DNA of 64,000 bases, from positions 1-64,000 of the forward strand of contig NZ_JASCXX010000026.1 of the NCBI RefSeq assembly GCF_030012215.1, in the 5' to 3' direction. Position 1 is the stretch's first letter, and each line of letters opens with the position of its first letter. The notes under the pieces are model-generated. The model did not search any database and had not been told where the DNA came from. It saw nothing but the letters and a program-made list of their open reading frames with translations. Made by a program: the position numbers and the translations under genes. Source of the stretch: Anaerobaca lacustris. Lineage in GTDB: Bacteria > Planctomycetota > Phycisphaerae > Sedimentisphaerales > Anaerobacaceae. Below are positions 9,296 through 18,633 of this stretch, piece by piece.

Positions 9296-9907
9296 CTATG
9301 CGCCGTCCGAGACGCCGAGCTGTCTCAGCGCGTCCTTAACCTGATCGAGGTTGTTGTAGAGGGTCGCCTTCATCCCCGCCCGGATCGCGCCGTCGACGAA
9401 CAGTTGCCTGTCGTCGATGAACGCACATCGCGACGGAGGAACGCCGAGCTTGCGGGCGGCGATCTCGTATATCTCTCGCTCCGGCTTGATGGTCCCCTCG
9501 GCGCACGAGAAGACGGCCGCATCGAACACGTCGTATCGCAACTCCAGGAAGAACTCCGTCGCCGCCCGTTCCGTGTTCGACAGCAGGGCGGTCTTGTAGC
9601 CTTGCTTTCGCAGTTGTCCGGCCCAGCCAAACACCTCCGGCCGGGGCGAATAGACCGCACGAAAGGCCTGCCCCCACAGCGAGGGAATGTCCGGGACGGG
9701 CCGCTTCAGGTCGCCGCAGACGCGCTGCCAGAACACCTGCTCGGGAATCAGGCCTTTCTGGAAGGGCTCGCCATGACGGTCGTGCGCCTGCTGATAGTCG
9801 CCGACGCCGACGCCCAGCGCCTCGGCGCAGTACGCCATCAGTCCGGGCGCCGGGTTGTCGATCAACACCCCACCCCAGTCGAACAGGATCGCCTCGATTC
9901 GTTCCAT
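9296..9907 (-). CDS. HAD-superfamily hydrolase, subfamily IA
   Basis: 203 residues. Motif I is AILFDWGGVLIDN, with the nucleophile Asp followed by the W-G-G variant seen in YihX-like HAD phosphatases. Motif II is LLSNTE, and the late motif FIDDRQLFVDGAIRAGM contains the acidic pair for magnesium. A helical cap lies between motifs I and II. It is probably a soluble phosphatase for a small phosphometabolite; substrate unknown. It is divergent from rmuC and is the first gene of the leftward group that includes the homocysteine methyltransferase-like protein. Confidence 0.8.
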   Translation of the reverse strand: MERIEAILFDWGGVLIDNPAPGLMAYCAEALGVGVGDYQQAHDRHGEPFQKGLIPEQVFWQRVCGDLKRPVPDIPSLWGQAFRAVYSPRPEVFGWAGQLRKQGYKTALLSNTERAATEFFLELRYDVFDAAVFSCAEGTIKPEREIYEIAARKLGVPPSRCAFIDDRQLFVDGAIRAGMKATLYNNLDQVKDALRQLGVSDGA

Positions 9908-10009
9908 CGCTCACCAGCAGCATCTGTGTCCACACGGTTCCGTCTCAGGACGATACGGGCCCCAGACGCGCAGAGCAACAGTTTTCTCCTGCTCATCGAC
10001 AGGCGATCC

Positions 10010-10039
10010 TTGTGACAATGCACCGGTGGTGCGTATAAT
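10010..10039 (+). promoter_or_regulatory. Candidate promoter for rmuC
   Basis: TTGTGA (10010-10015), an 18-base spacer, then a perfect TATAAT (10034-10039). This places the start of transcription about 28 bases before the rmuC ATG. Confidence 0.5.
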
Positions 10040-10074
10040 CGCGGGCGAACCGAGTTCAAGAGGCAGGTCCTTTC

Positions 10075-11499
10075 ATGGAATACGTCCTGATCGCTATCGC
10101 CAGTGTCATCGTCGGCGCCGCCGGGGCGGCCTTGGCCGTCTATGGTGTCACCCGGCGCAAGATCGCCGCGCTCGAGCGGCAGCACATGGCCGAGGCCCAG
10201 GCCCGCGTCCTCGCCGAAGAACGCAGCGCCAGGCTCCCCGCGCTGGAGACGCAGATCGCCGGCTTGCAGCAGGAGTGCTCGGCGCTGAAGGCCGAGCGCG
10301 CCTCCCTCTTGACCCGGCTCGAAGAACAGGAGAAGGCCGCCAAGGAAAAACTCGCCCTGCTGGATGAGGCGCGGCAGAAACTCTCCGACGCCTTCAAGGC
10401 ACTCTCGCAGGAGGCCCTCAAGAGCAACAGCACCCAGTTTCTCGAACTGGCCCGGACCAATCTGGACAAATACCAGGAAGGGGCGAAGTCCGAGCTGGAG
10501 AAGCGGCAGAAGGCCATCGACGAGTTGGTCAAGCCGTTGAAGGAATCGCTGACGAAGGTGGACGACAAGCTCGGGCTGATCGAGAAGGCCCGCGCCAGCA
10601 GCTTCGCGGCGCTGAGCGAGCAGATCAAGTCGCTGGCGACGTCTGAGGCCGACCTGAAGAAGGAGACCGCCAACCTCGTCACGGCTCTGCGCCGGCCCGA
10701 CGTGCGCGGCCGATGGGGCGAGATTCAGTTGAAGCGCGTAGTCGAGATCGCCGGGATGGTGGAGTACTGCGATTTCGTGACGCAGGAATCCGCGGCGGTC
10801 GGCGCCGGGCGCATTCGTCCGGACATGATCGTACGGCTGCCGAACGAGCGCATCGTCGTCGTCGATTCGAAGACGCCGCTCGATGCCTACCTCGCCTCAA
10901 TCGAGGCCGTCGATGAAGCGACGCGCAAAGAGCAGCTCAAGCGCCACGCCGGACACGTGCTGACCCAGATTCAGAACCTCGGCGCCAAGGGCTATTGGGA
11001 CCAGTTCAGCCAGACGCCGGAATTCGTCGTGATGTTCCTGCCGGGGGAGATGTTCTTCAGCGCTGCGCTGGAACAGGAGCCGCGACTGATCGAGATGGGT
11101 GTCGAGAAGAAGGTCATCCTCGCCACGCCGACCACGCTGATCGCCCTGCTCCGCGCCGTCTCCTACGGCTGGCAGCAGCAGCGGATCGCCCAGAACGCCC
11201 AGGCCATCAGCGACTTGGGCAAGGAGTTGTACGACCGCATCCGCGTGCTCGTCGGCCACTTCGACGAGATCGGCAGGAACCTCGACCGCGCCACCGACGC
11301 CTACAACAGGACCGTCCGCTCGATGGAGAGCCGCGTCCTCGTCTCGGCCCGGAAGTTCAAGGAACTCGGCGTCGCCGGCGGCCCCGAACTCGATGCCCCT
11401 CGCACCGTCGACACCCGCGCCCTCCAAGGCCCGCAAGCGAACGCGGCCGATTCTCCCGGCGCGCCGCAGGATGCTCGGCCGGCATCGGGGCCGGCGTAG
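10075..11499 (+). CDS. rmuC: DNA recombination protein RmuC
   Basis: 474 residues. An N-terminal membrane helix (about 2-22) is followed by a long coiled coil (about 25-200) rich in Ala, Glu, Lys and Arg, then the RmuC core. Core motifs are [40 protein letters not shown] (PD-(D/E)xK-like nuclease strand with D and DSK) and [12 protein letters not shown]. In E. coli RmuC limits inversions at short inverted repeats; its biochemistry is poorly defined. Length is typical for the family. The C-terminal 40 residues are low-complexity. Transcribed alone, with convergent PEP-CTERM genes downstream. Confidence 0.9.
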   Translation: MEYVLIAIASVIVGAAGAALAVYGVTRRKIAALERQHMAEAQARVLAEERSARLPALETQIAGLQQECSALKAERASLLTRLEEQEKAAKEKLALLDEARQKLSDAFKALSQEALKSNSTQFLELARTNLDKYQEGAKSELEKRQKAIDELVKPLKESLTKVDDKLGLIEKARASSFAALSEQIKSLATSEADLKKETANLVTALRRPDVRGRWGEIQLKRVVEIAGMVEYCDFVTQESAAVGAGRIRPDMIVRLPNERIVVVDSKTPLDAYLASIEAVDEATRKEQLKRHAGHVLTQIQNLGAKGYWDQFSQTPEFVVMFLPGEMFFSAALEQEPRLIEMGVEKKVILATPTTLIALLRAVSYGWQQQRIAQNAQAISDLGKELYDRIRVLVGHFDEIGRNLDRATDAYNRTVRSMESRVLVSARKFKELGVAGGPELDAPRTVDTRALQGPQANAADSPGAPQDARPASGPA

Positions 11500-11542
11500 T
11501 CCGGACTCTGCGGGAGATTTCGCGGGGGCGCAAAATCGCGGA

Positions 11543-11565
11543 CCGTGGCGGAGCGACCGCCACGG
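11543..11565. repeat. Perfect 9-bp hairpin between convergent genes
   Basis: CCGTGGCGG-AGCGA-CCGCCACGG. It lies between the stops of rmuC and the convergent PEP-CTERM gene. No clean T-run follows on either strand, so it may be a weak bidirectional terminator or a short dispersed repeat. Confidence 0.5.
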
Positions 11566-11594
11566 CCCGTCCTTCCAAGGTAGGGGGGGTCACT

Positions 11595-12272
11595 TTATTT
11601 GTTTCGGCGCTTCCGCGCCAGGGCCAGGCCGCCGAAGGCGAGCAGTGCGACGGTTGTGGGCTCGGGGACCGACATGGCCCCGCTGAATCCGCCGCTGCCG
11701 ATGTAGCCGTCGTTGAGCATCTGGGCGAAGCTGTAGTAGCCTGGGCCACTTCCACCTTGAAGCGATAGTTCAAAATCGAGCGAGGGTAGCTGCAAGTTCT
11801 GGAGGATGGCCAGCGCCGCCGATCCCAGCGCTGCGCCTTCGTGCGTGATGAAGAGGTTGGTGATGTCCACCTGGAACTGCGTGAACCCACCGGCAACGGT
11901 GCCCATGGTGACGAGGTCACCTCGGCCCAGCGTGCCGGTCAGGTACGTGACGCTGTTGTCGGCGCTCTTGATGACGATTTCCGAGCTGCCCAGCGGGGTC
12001 AGTGTATACGGCGAATCCGGTATGCCTGTGACCTCGAAGGTCGGCAGGTAGACGCGGGCGCCGACCAGGGCGTCGTAGTTGCTGCTCAGGCCGGAGTTGA
12101 TGATGATGTCCTGGTCGAAACTGAGCACGCCGGCGCCGTTGTAGTACCATTCGCCTGCCCCGGTGGGCGCCGGGCTGAATTCCAGCACCTGCTGCGGCGG
12201 GATGGTGCCGCCGAGTGCGGGAACGGCCACGAGCACAGCGAGCATGGCAATGGGCGTCAAGAGTGCTTTCAT
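11595..12272 (-). CDS. PEP-CTERM exported protein
   Basis: 225 residues starting at the ATG at 12272, with AAAGGAG five bases upstream. Signal peptide MKALLTPIAMLAVLVAVPALG. The C-terminus is a textbook exosortase sorting tail: VPEPTT, a hydrophobic helix, then ARKRRNK. The body is predicted to be beta-rich, with no recognised catalytic motif. PEP-CTERM proteins are expected to be processed by an exosortase (EpsH/XrtA type) and sent to the envelope or exopolysaccharide matrix; no exosortase gene lies in this window. It follows another PEP-CTERM gene by 41 bases, so the pair is probably one operon. Confidence 0.85.
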   Translation of the reverse strand: MKALLTPIAMLAVLVAVPALGGTIPPQQVLEFSPAPTGAGEWYYNGAGVLSFDQDIIINSGLSSNYDALVGARVYLPTFEVTGIPDSPYTLTPLGSSEIVIKSADNSVTYLTGTLGRGDLVTMGTVAGGFTQFQVDITNLFITHEGAALGSAALAILQNLQLPSLDFELSLQGGSGPGYYSFAQMLNDGYIGSGGFSGAMSVPEPTTVALLAFGGLALARKRRNK

Positions 12273-12313
12273 CGTTTCTCCTTTGTTGTCGCCGCGCTTC
12301 ATTGCTTGCGTTC

Positions 12314-13069
12314 TCACGTGGTTGCTCTGCGTCTGCGGCGAAGCAGGGCAAACGACCCGCCCAATCCGAGCAGAACGAGGGTCGCCGGCTCGGGCACCTC
12401 GATGAGGTAGTTCTGGTTGCCGTTGTGCGTGATCACAAGCAGGTCCGCCTTGGCCCCGCCGCCGGTCAGCTCGTGCAGCCACTTGTTGGCGGTTGCCACA
12501 TCGAGGTTGCCGGCAGCGAAGCCGCCGTAGCCGGGCGTGCCGTCTACGGTGACATCCCAACCGGCGGGCGTGTCCGGCAGCTTCTCGTAGATGATCTCCC
12601 ACACCGCCGCGGCAAAGACGGCGGCCATGCTGTTCTGCTGTTCGGTGTAGGGACCGCCGCTGGCCCAGGCCGGATCGTAATGCTTGGCCCACAGCTCGCG
12701 GAGGTAGTTGCCCTTGGCGGTGCCGAGGATCTCGCCGGTATAACTGTTGTACACGTCGTCGGGCATGCCCACATCGTATGTCACGGTCGTCTGCGGCGCC
12801 GGCTCGTGCAACTCGATGCAGAAACCGGGAATCCAGCCGTTGGACCAGGTGTCGCCGATGCCGGTGCTGTTGGTCTTATGGAGCATGTACACGCCGGCGG
12901 CCACGACGTCCCCTGCGTATCCGCCGCCCGTGAAGATGATACTGTCGTAGGCGCCGAAGCCGTCGTGCACAGCATCCACCGTGTCGGCCCGCAGCAGCGG
13001 TGCGGTCGAGAACAGCAGGGCCGCGATAAGGACTGCCAGCAGATGTCTTGATGCGTTCACGGGTCTCAT
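12314..13069 (-). CDS. PEP-CTERM exported protein, possible thioester-domain relative
   Basis: 251 residues with a signal peptide (LLAVLIAALLFSTAPLLRAD) and a C-terminal PEP-CTERM tail (VPEPATLVLLGLGG, then RRRRR). The body contains PGFCIELHE and, later, AAVFAAAVWEIIYE. These resemble the Cys segment and the 'QLAIWEIVYE' segment of thioester-like envelope proteins, but the Gln expected in the second motif appears to be Ala here, so an internal thioester is unlikely. It is the upstream gene of a two-gene leftward group. The ribosome-binding site is weak (GGTAGGGTGAC before the ATG). Confidence 0.8.
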   Translation of the reverse strand: MRPVNASRHLLAVLIAALLFSTAPLLRADTVDAVHDGFGAYDSIIFTGGGYAGDVVAAGVYMLHKTNSTGIGDTWSNGWIPGFCIELHEPAPQTTVTYDVGMPDDVYNSYTGEILGTAKGNYLRELWAKHYDPAWASGGPYTEQQNSMAAVFAAAVWEIIYEKLPDTPAGWDVTVDGTPGYGGFAAGNLDVATANKWLHELTGGGAKADLLVITHNGNQNYLIEVPEPATLVLLGLGGSFALLRRRRRATT

Positions 13070-13678
13070 GTCACCCTACCCCCCAGTGCCGGCACGGTCC
13101 GCGCTGCGCGCGGTCGCTGGCACCGACGTCTGCGTTCGATCCGGCTCGTTCGCGGGCCTGACGGCGTGTCACGGTCGGGGAGTTGTCGCTGCCGGTCGAA
13201 CCGACAGCATCGACGTTGAACGTGGGACCTGCGCTTGTGGCATCGGTCCTGCAACCCCCCGGTCGCACACGGCCTTGTGGAAGCACCCTTGCGAATGCAC
13301 CCGGACCGTCGAACGAAACTGCCAAACCTACCTACCTTGAGTGCCCAAGAAGGAAAGCGATGAGCACCCCCCATTTCGAGTGGATCGCTCCGTGGAACGA
13401 TCTACAGGGCTTAGTCTATCGTATTTCAGACCCGATGTCAAGAGAATTGGGGCGAATCCGGGGGCCGAGGTCTACTTTCCGGCAGGGTTGTCCCCGCTTT
13501 CGCCGCCAAGGCCGTCATTATCGGGTGGGTCCGCCATTTTCCCGTGGCTTGTCCCGCCGCGACTTCTTCCGGCACGGTGCCGCCGGCTGAGGCTATGGGA
13601 CGTTGGGCAGCACGATTTGAAGGCGGCAAACGCTGACGCCGTGCGTGCTTCACGATCGCGCGAGGCAGTAGGGGGCAT

Positions 13679-13698
13679 TGTGGATAACGTGTGGACAA
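13679..13698 (-). promoter_or_regulatory. Two adjacent DnaA-box matches
   Basis: TGTGGATAA (13679-13687) is the reverse complement of the consensus box TTATCCACA. TGTGGACAA (13690-13698) is the one-change variant TTGTCCACA. They lie in the same orientation, 11 bases start to start. GGTGGATAA at 13949 is one mismatch from consensus. DnaA binding is inferred, not shown. Confidence 0.45.
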
Positions 13699-14031
13699 GT
13701 TGGCTGCCGAAGCCTCGCTCTCTGTCCGCGCCCGTCCGTGTGCTGCAACTGGTGTGCCCGATCGACCGTGGTTTGGGCCTCCGACCACGACGATGTTCCA
13801 TCGGTGTCTCATAACGCCTGTATTTACAGGGTGTTGCGAGCGGCTCGGGCCGCCTTCGGGAAAAGGGCCCCGGCGGTCTTGTCCCAAAGGCCCGGTCTTA
13901 TCAGGGGTTTGTCCAACCTGGGCAAGCTCTGCGGCCGATGCGCCTTTCGGTGGATAAACCGTAGAAAAGTCCCCTGGAACGCCTGCGGAGAGGCCGAAAC
14001 AGCCCCATGAGCCGGGTTGGCGCAGAGTTCC

Positions 14032-14060
14032 CTGGCATCCGGGTCCAGCGGGGGTATAAT
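14032..14060 (+). promoter_or_regulatory. Candidate promoter for the small lipoprotein gene
   Basis: CTGGCA (14032-14037), a 17-base spacer, and a perfect TATAAT (14055-14060). The predicted leader is about 42 bases. Confidence 0.5.
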
Positions 14061-14108
14061 GGCGGGGAACGTCGGTGGTGTCAAATCGCCATCGGCCAGG
14101 AGATTCCT

Positions 14109-14642
14109 ATGGCAGGCGTGGGAAATCAAACCGTATTGGCTCTCCTCTTACTGGGCGTTGTGCTGTATCCGGGCTGCTCGCGACAGGCCCGGGCGCCTGC
14201 ACGACGGGCGGATCGTCTGGTCTGGACGGCACCCGACTGGGGTCCGCAGACCGACGGTGTGCAGTGCCGGCTGCGTCCCACCAAGCGGCTCTGGCAAACC
14301 GGCGAGACGCCGACCTTCAAGCTCGATCTGCGCAATCAGGGCAAGCGTCTGTTTGCGTTCGATGCGTGCGAGCCGATTCAACCCGATCGCGTCGCGGTCG
14401 ACGGCCGCTGGTATTACCGACGGCGAGATGAGACGCGCCAGGCGAAGGTCCGCCCGCTGGCGCCCGGCGTTGAACTTGCCGATCTGGTGCTGATTGTCCC
14501 CGCGTCGATGGCGTTGCCGCTCGGCCCGGGTCGTCATACGATCCAGATCGCACTGGACCTCGAAGACCTCACTGTGCTGAGCAACCCGGTCGGTATCGAG
14601 ATCGCCGATCCACCCGCAAGAGACGCGGCCGGCGACGGATAG
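14109..14642 (+). CDS. Small putative lipoprotein of unknown function
   Basis: 177 residues. The ATG at 14109 has AGGAG six bases upstream and begins a signal sequence ending in LYPGCSRQ, a weak but plausible lipobox. The mature part is beta-rich: QCRLRPTKRLWQTGETPTFKL looks like an Ig-like or intracellular-proteinase-inhibitor type strand pattern. The family was not recognised with confidence. It converges on the CxxCH propeller gene with only about 46 bases between the stops, and has its own good promoter. Confidence 0.65.
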   Translation: MAGVGNQTVLALLLLGVVLYPGCSRQARAPARRADRLVWTAPDWGPQTDGVQCRLRPTKRLWQTGETPTFKLDLRNQGKRLFAFDACEPIQPDRVAVDGRWYYRRRDETRQAKVRPLAPGVELADLVLIVPASMALPLGPGRHTIQIALDLEDLTVLSNPVGIEIADPPARDAAGDG

Positions 14643-14688
14643 CGGCACGGGGTTTCCGCCGGGGCAGGCCTCGAAATCCATCTCTCGA

Positions 14689-16242
14689 TTACTGCACGCT
14701 TGACCGGCCCACCGGGTAGGCTTGCGTGTCGCCGGTCTTGGGTGTTGCGCCCGTGATCGAATTGACGACGCTGACGCTCGTGGGGCTGACGACCGCTTCG
14801 AGCAAGGCTGCGCTGTCCACCGTCACGGGTCCGGCGATCAACTCCGGCACACTATAGACATGGTAGCAGGATGCATAGGAAGACGGACGCCTTTGGGGCA
14901 AGACAAAGGGTTTGCAGGTCTTTCCGCCTTCGTCCACGTAGCTGATGAACGGCCGCGTGAACAGGCCTCCCTGTCGTTTGCTGCTGAATACGATCCACCG
15001 GCTGTTGCTCGACCAACTGTGCCAGGACTCGGCATAGTCGCTGTTGGTGGAGGTCTTCCAGTACGTGCCGCTGCTGAGGTCCATCATGTACAGGTCGCTG
15101 GTGGGCTGATACACCGGGAAGCAGCCGTACCGGCTCATGCAGAACAGCAGAAATCGGCCGTCGGGTGAGACGCGAGGCAACAGGATGCTCAGGCCGGTGT
15201 CCTTGGCGCTCAGCACCGTCTCCAACGCGCCCCAGGTGTCCGTCTCGACGTCGTAGCCGATTCGCATCAGGTCGTATTGCACCTCGTCGTATCGCCTGGG
15301 CGGCACCGTCTCCATATCGGTCCATAACAGCGGTGCGCTGCAGAAGTAGAGATACCTGCCCTCCGGCGTCCAGGCGGGATAGGTCTCCAGCCGCGCCTTG
15401 TCCGACAGGGCCGGGGTCGTCCTGGTCTCGTTCTTCTCGACGTCGTGATAGACGATGAGCGAGTCGAGGTCCACGACGTCGTGGATCTCCTTCTGGGCCG
15501 TGTGAAAGAACTGCCTGACGTCGTTGATGGAATAGGTGACGATCCGGCCGCTCGGGTGCCATGCGGTGTACCCGAACTTGGCGCCGATCTTCTCGACGCG
15601 GCCATCATGGGCATAGACGGTGGCGCTGGGAAACGTAGTGCTGCGAATCCCGATCAGCATCCGGTCGGGACGGTTGCCTGCGAAGCTGTGGCAATTGGCG
15701 CAGCCGTTCCCATAGGAGCGGGTGTCGAGCAGGACTTCCTCGTCGAAGCTCTCGATATTTCGCTGGCGGATCTGCATCGGTTTGGGAAAGTACGACGAAG
15801 GCGTCATGAAGCGGTAGACCAGATGCGAATCAATCGTCTCTTCCGCGATCCTATTCGTGATGGTCTCGTACCGGTTCCATTGGCCGTCCTCGGTCTTCAC
15901 ATAAACGTCGACTGAAAGCTCCCCGCCGGCATTCGCGGCCAGCAGATCCTTCCATCTCTTCTCAGGGATAACGATTTCCCCCGTCCTGGTGACGACTTCG
16001 GTCGGTTCTCCGGAGGCCGAATAGATTTTCACCACATATCTTTCGCCGGGCTCGTCGATTGTGAAATTCAACGGGGCCACGTTCGGCGGGATGACGATGC
16101 CCGCATAGTCCGGCGTGATCCTGGGCCGTCGCGCCACCGCCACGGGCGATTCGGGGCCCTCGTTGTCGCACGAGCCCACGAGCACCGCCGTCGCGAGGGT
16201 CGATAGGACAAGAAAGGTTGTCAGCAATCCATGCAGCTTCAT
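14689..16242 (-). CDS. CxxCH lipoprotein with TolB-like beta-propeller
   Basis: 517 residues. The signal peptide ends in a lipobox (AVLVGSC), so an envelope lipoprotein is expected. A region of about 150 residues precedes NGCANCHSFAG, a single CxxCH c-type heme-attachment motif. The rest (about 200-480) consists of PD40/TolB-like propeller repeats such as AWHPSGRIVTYS, AWTPEGRYLYFCS, RVSPDGRFLLFCM and SWSSNSRWIVFSS. The arrangement suggests an extracytoplasmic heme-bearing sensor, binding or electron-transfer protein; whether heme is attached is unproven. It is the last gene of the four-gene operon with three arylsulfotransferase-family genes, 57 bases after the nearest one. Confidence 0.75.
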   Translation of the reverse strand: MKLHGLLTTFLVLSTLATAVLVGSCDNEGPESPVAVARRPRITPDYAGIVIPPNVAPLNFTIDEPGERYVVKIYSASGEPTEVVTRTGEIVIPEKRWKDLLAANAGGELSVDVYVKTEDGQWNRYETITNRIAEETIDSHLVYRFMTPSSYFPKPMQIRQRNIESFDEEVLLDTRSYGNGCANCHSFAGNRPDRMLIGIRSTTFPSATVYAHDGRVEKIGAKFGYTAWHPSGRIVTYSINDVRQFFHTAQKEIHDVVDLDSLIVYHDVEKNETRTTPALSDKARLETYPAWTPEGRYLYFCSAPLLWTDMETVPPRRYDEVQYDLMRIGYDVETDTWGALETVLSAKDTGLSILLPRVSPDGRFLLFCMSRYGCFPVYQPTSDLYMMDLSSGTYWKTSTNSDYAESWHSWSSNSRWIVFSSKRQGGLFTRPFISYVDEGGKTCKPFVLPQRRPSSYASCYHVYSVPELIAGPVTVDSAALLEAVVSPTSVSVVNSITGATPKTGDTQAYPVGRSSVQ

Positions 16243-16299
16243 TCCGACGTATCCACGCTCATTGCGCTTCTTTGCCGCGCGCCTCTTTCTTTCCGAATG

Positions 16300-18633
16300 T
16301 CAATGGGCCAGTCGAACCAGCGACAGGTTGTCGAGATACACGTCTGCGGTATCGGCGCCCACATTCACCTCGATGCATGCGTCCAGATCGGTCTGCCCGT
16401 CCATCACGAAGGTATGAGTGAAATGCTTCATGATCAGGCTCTGGCGCGATGTGGGCAGATACACGGGCCCCATCTTACTGTAGTCCCAGAAGGAGCCAAC
16501 GTTTTTCTTGTTGACCTTGATCTCGATCAGCCGGGGCGTCATGGCTCCTGCCTGGAATTCCAGAGCATAGGTTTCTCCCCGAACCAGCTTGAGGCCGCCC
16601 TGCACCAGCCGGATGCTCTGGGTGTCATATCCTCCGGCTTGGATCGCCACACGGGCCCGCCCGTCCTCAACGTCCCATTCCGCCTCGGCGGAACTGCTGT
16701 GGCTCAGCGTCCATTCCGTTCGGCCCTGGGAGAAATCCCCGTTGCGGATCATGTTCTCTCCCGGCTCGTTGGGGTCGTACAGATAGGCGACGATGCTCTC
16801 TTCGTTGGAGAACGCGCTTTCGTTGCCGCCGACGTCCACCGCTGTTACCCGAAAGTAGTACCGGCGGTCGTTCTCCAGATCCCGCAGGTGCAGCAGGGTC
16901 TGCGCAGTGGTTGCGATCAAGGTCTCCGGCTCAGGATCGAGACCTCCGTATACGCGATAATAGGCCGTATTCAGATCGCCGAACTTGTTGAACAGCAGCG
17001 TCATCTTGTCGAAATTCGGCTCGACGACCAGATAGGGCTCTTCCACCACGCCCGTCCACGGGAAACGGAAGATGCGGTAGGCCCCGCCTTCTCTGTTGAC
17101 GAAATCCATCTCGAACTCGATCTGGCCGTCTGCATTCACCTCCGTCACCTTGGGATACTCGGCCAGGACGAAGTTGATCAGGGTATTGCCGTTGGGCAGA
17201 CGCTGGGCGTTGCCTTGGTGGTACGTGTACCGGTCGGGAGCCGCGCGATATTCCCACACCAGGGTGGCGGTCATTGCGTTCGGATCGAGTTCGTATTCCA
17301 CCGCCCGCGAGACCGGAGGATCGTGGTTGTTGCCGTTGTCGAACAGGGTGTAGCGACCAGGACCTACGACGCGGATGTCGTGCTGGGCCCAGAAGCCGTT
17401 CAACGGATCGTTCACAAAGGAAAAGTCGCTGTCAGGTCCGCCGAGCCGCCAGAGGACCTCTCCGGTTCGACGATGGATCTTGGTCACCTCGCTGAGGTGG
17501 CGGCTCGAAACGAGGATATGCCCGTCCTCGTCGACATCGATGGCGTTCAGGTGCGCGACGCGCACGCTGGGACTGCGCACGTCTTCGACGTGTGCCGGTC
17601 CGATGCCGGCTACGTGGAAATTCTCCCAGGAGCGCCACTGGAAGATCAATTCATCGGCGGCGGTGAACTCCTGGATGCAGGTTTCGTGGACGACCGCGTT
17701 GGGATGGCCGCCTTCGACGACCCGGCCCATATCGACGTTGCGGATCACCCGCAGACCCAACAGCAGGTAGCTTCCATCTTCGAGAACGAGCAGTTCGTGG
17801 CTGTCGGTCTCATATCCGTTGGTAGCACGGAAGTCCTTGACCCATTTGAAGTTCTGATCGTACCCCTTGTGTTGGGTCTCGGTGATCATGCCGTTTCTCT
17901 GGACCTTCAGATCGTGGGCGGCCTTGCCCCTTCGATACCAGACCGGAGCGCCCCCGTTGTCCAGGATCAGGGCGCACTGCGGGATCTGGTTGTACTCGAT
18001 GAAGATGTATCCCTCGGCGGGATTGCGGTTCGTGGTGATGCTCACATGGGGAAAGTCGCTCGGCACCGAGACCCCGTTGGCCATGATGACGGGCCGGCCC
18101 GGAACAGGCTCGGATGGCGCAAGGGCCGGGACGATCGTCCGCTCTGCGGCGTTCAGAGCCACGGAACGGTTCACATTGCTTGTCGTCGGTGTCGCCGGAC
18201 GCAGGACGTAGAATCGATAGGCGATCGGCTCGATCGGTGCAGCGGGAAACCAACTGCCCAGGGGGACCAGGCTGACGTCCACCGCCTCGCCGGCAACGAA
18301 GGACGCCGCCGGCTGGAAGACCACCGTCCGGCCGTCCGTGGCGACGGTCGTCGTGCCCGAATGAAGGCCGCTCTTTTCGCCGACGACCTGGACGAAGCTC
18401 GACAGATTGGCCAGGTCCGCCGGTGACGTGTTCTCAAACCGGATCAGGAGCCGGGTCTGCGGCGCGACGTATTCCGATTCCGGACGCGGATCGAGATACT
18501 GGTAGCCGTATCGGCAGACAGCGGCATGATCCGTTACAACGGCAGACTGCCCCATTCGGCAGGCAACCAGAACGCTCAGCATTGCGATTGCCAGACAAGA
18601 TCGGCTGATGATTGTGTCGCCAGTGTGTATCAT
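16300..18633 (-). CDS. Arylsulfotransferase (ASST) family protein with CBM-like C-terminus
   Basis: 777 residues, exported (possible lipobox LSVLVAC). Modules by eye: SbsA/Big_5-like Ig about 50-145, ASST-type propeller about 160-530, fibronectin III about 545-610, and a CBM4/9-like jelly roll about 625-777 (MIRNGDFSQGRTEW start). ASST motifs include DSHELLVLEDGSYLLLG, HLNAIDVDEDGHILVSSR, GEVLWRLGG, WAQHD, LFDNGN and QRLPNGNTLINF. His361 and Arg378 sit where the catalytic His/Arg pair of the E. coli enzyme should lie. ASSTs move sulfate from phenolic sulfates; the acceptor here is unknown. Its ATG overlaps the preceding ASST stop by four bases (ATGA), implying translational coupling. Confidence 0.8.
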   Translation of the reverse strand: MIHTGDTIISRSCLAIAMLSVLVACRMGQSAVVTDHAAVCRYGYQYLDPRPESEYVAPQTRLLIRFENTSPADLANLSSFVQVVGEKSGLHSGTTTVATDGRTVVFQPAASFVAGEAVDVSLVPLGSWFPAAPIEPIAYRFYVLRPATPTTSNVNRSVALNAAERTIVPALAPSEPVPGRPVIMANGVSVPSDFPHVSITTNRNPAEGYIFIEYNQIPQCALILDNGGAPVWYRRGKAAHDLKVQRNGMITETQHKGYDQNFKWVKDFRATNGYETDSHELLVLEDGSYLLLGLRVIRNVDMGRVVEGGHPNAVVHETCIQEFTAADELIFQWRSWENFHVAGIGPAHVEDVRSPSVRVAHLNAIDVDEDGHILVSSRHLSEVTKIHRRTGEVLWRLGGPDSDFSFVNDPLNGFWAQHDIRVVGPGRYTLFDNGNNHDPPVSRAVEYELDPNAMTATLVWEYRAAPDRYTYHQGNAQRLPNGNTLINFVLAEYPKVTEVNADGQIEFEMDFVNREGGAYRIFRFPWTGVVEEPYLVVEPNFDKMTLLFNKFGDLNTAYYRVYGGLDPEPETLIATTAQTLLHLRDLENDRRYYFRVTAVDVGGNESAFSNEESIVAYLYDPNEPGENMIRNGDFSQGRTEWTLSHSSSAEAEWDVEDGRARVAIQAGGYDTQSIRLVQGGLKLVRGETYALEFQAGAMTPRLIEIKVNKKNVGSFWDYSKMGPVYLPTSRQSLIMKHFTHTFVMDGQTDLDACIEVNVGADTADVYLDNLSLVRLAH

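Larger units (their letters stand above)
13070..14108. other. Gene-free kilobase with DnaA-box-like sites
   Basis: About 1.04 kb with no convincing gene. Short open frames here have no good ribosome-binding site or recognisable protein. The stretch holds two close DnaA-box matches (13679-13698), a one-mismatch third (13949-13957), several TTGTCC/TTATC words, and the promoter of the following lipoprotein gene. It could be a replication-origin-like or regulatory region. Confidence 0.4.

Noticed and set aside
13360-13590. Short open frame starting after AAGGAAAGCG
   Set aside because: Although an ATG follows a purine-rich stretch, the translation is Arg-rich and irregular, typical of non-coding GC-rich DNA.
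16231-18426. 731-codon open frame opposite an ASST gene
   Set aside because: Antisense shadow of a GC-rich gene. The minus-strand frame has the signal peptide, domain motifs and ribosome-binding context; this one has none.
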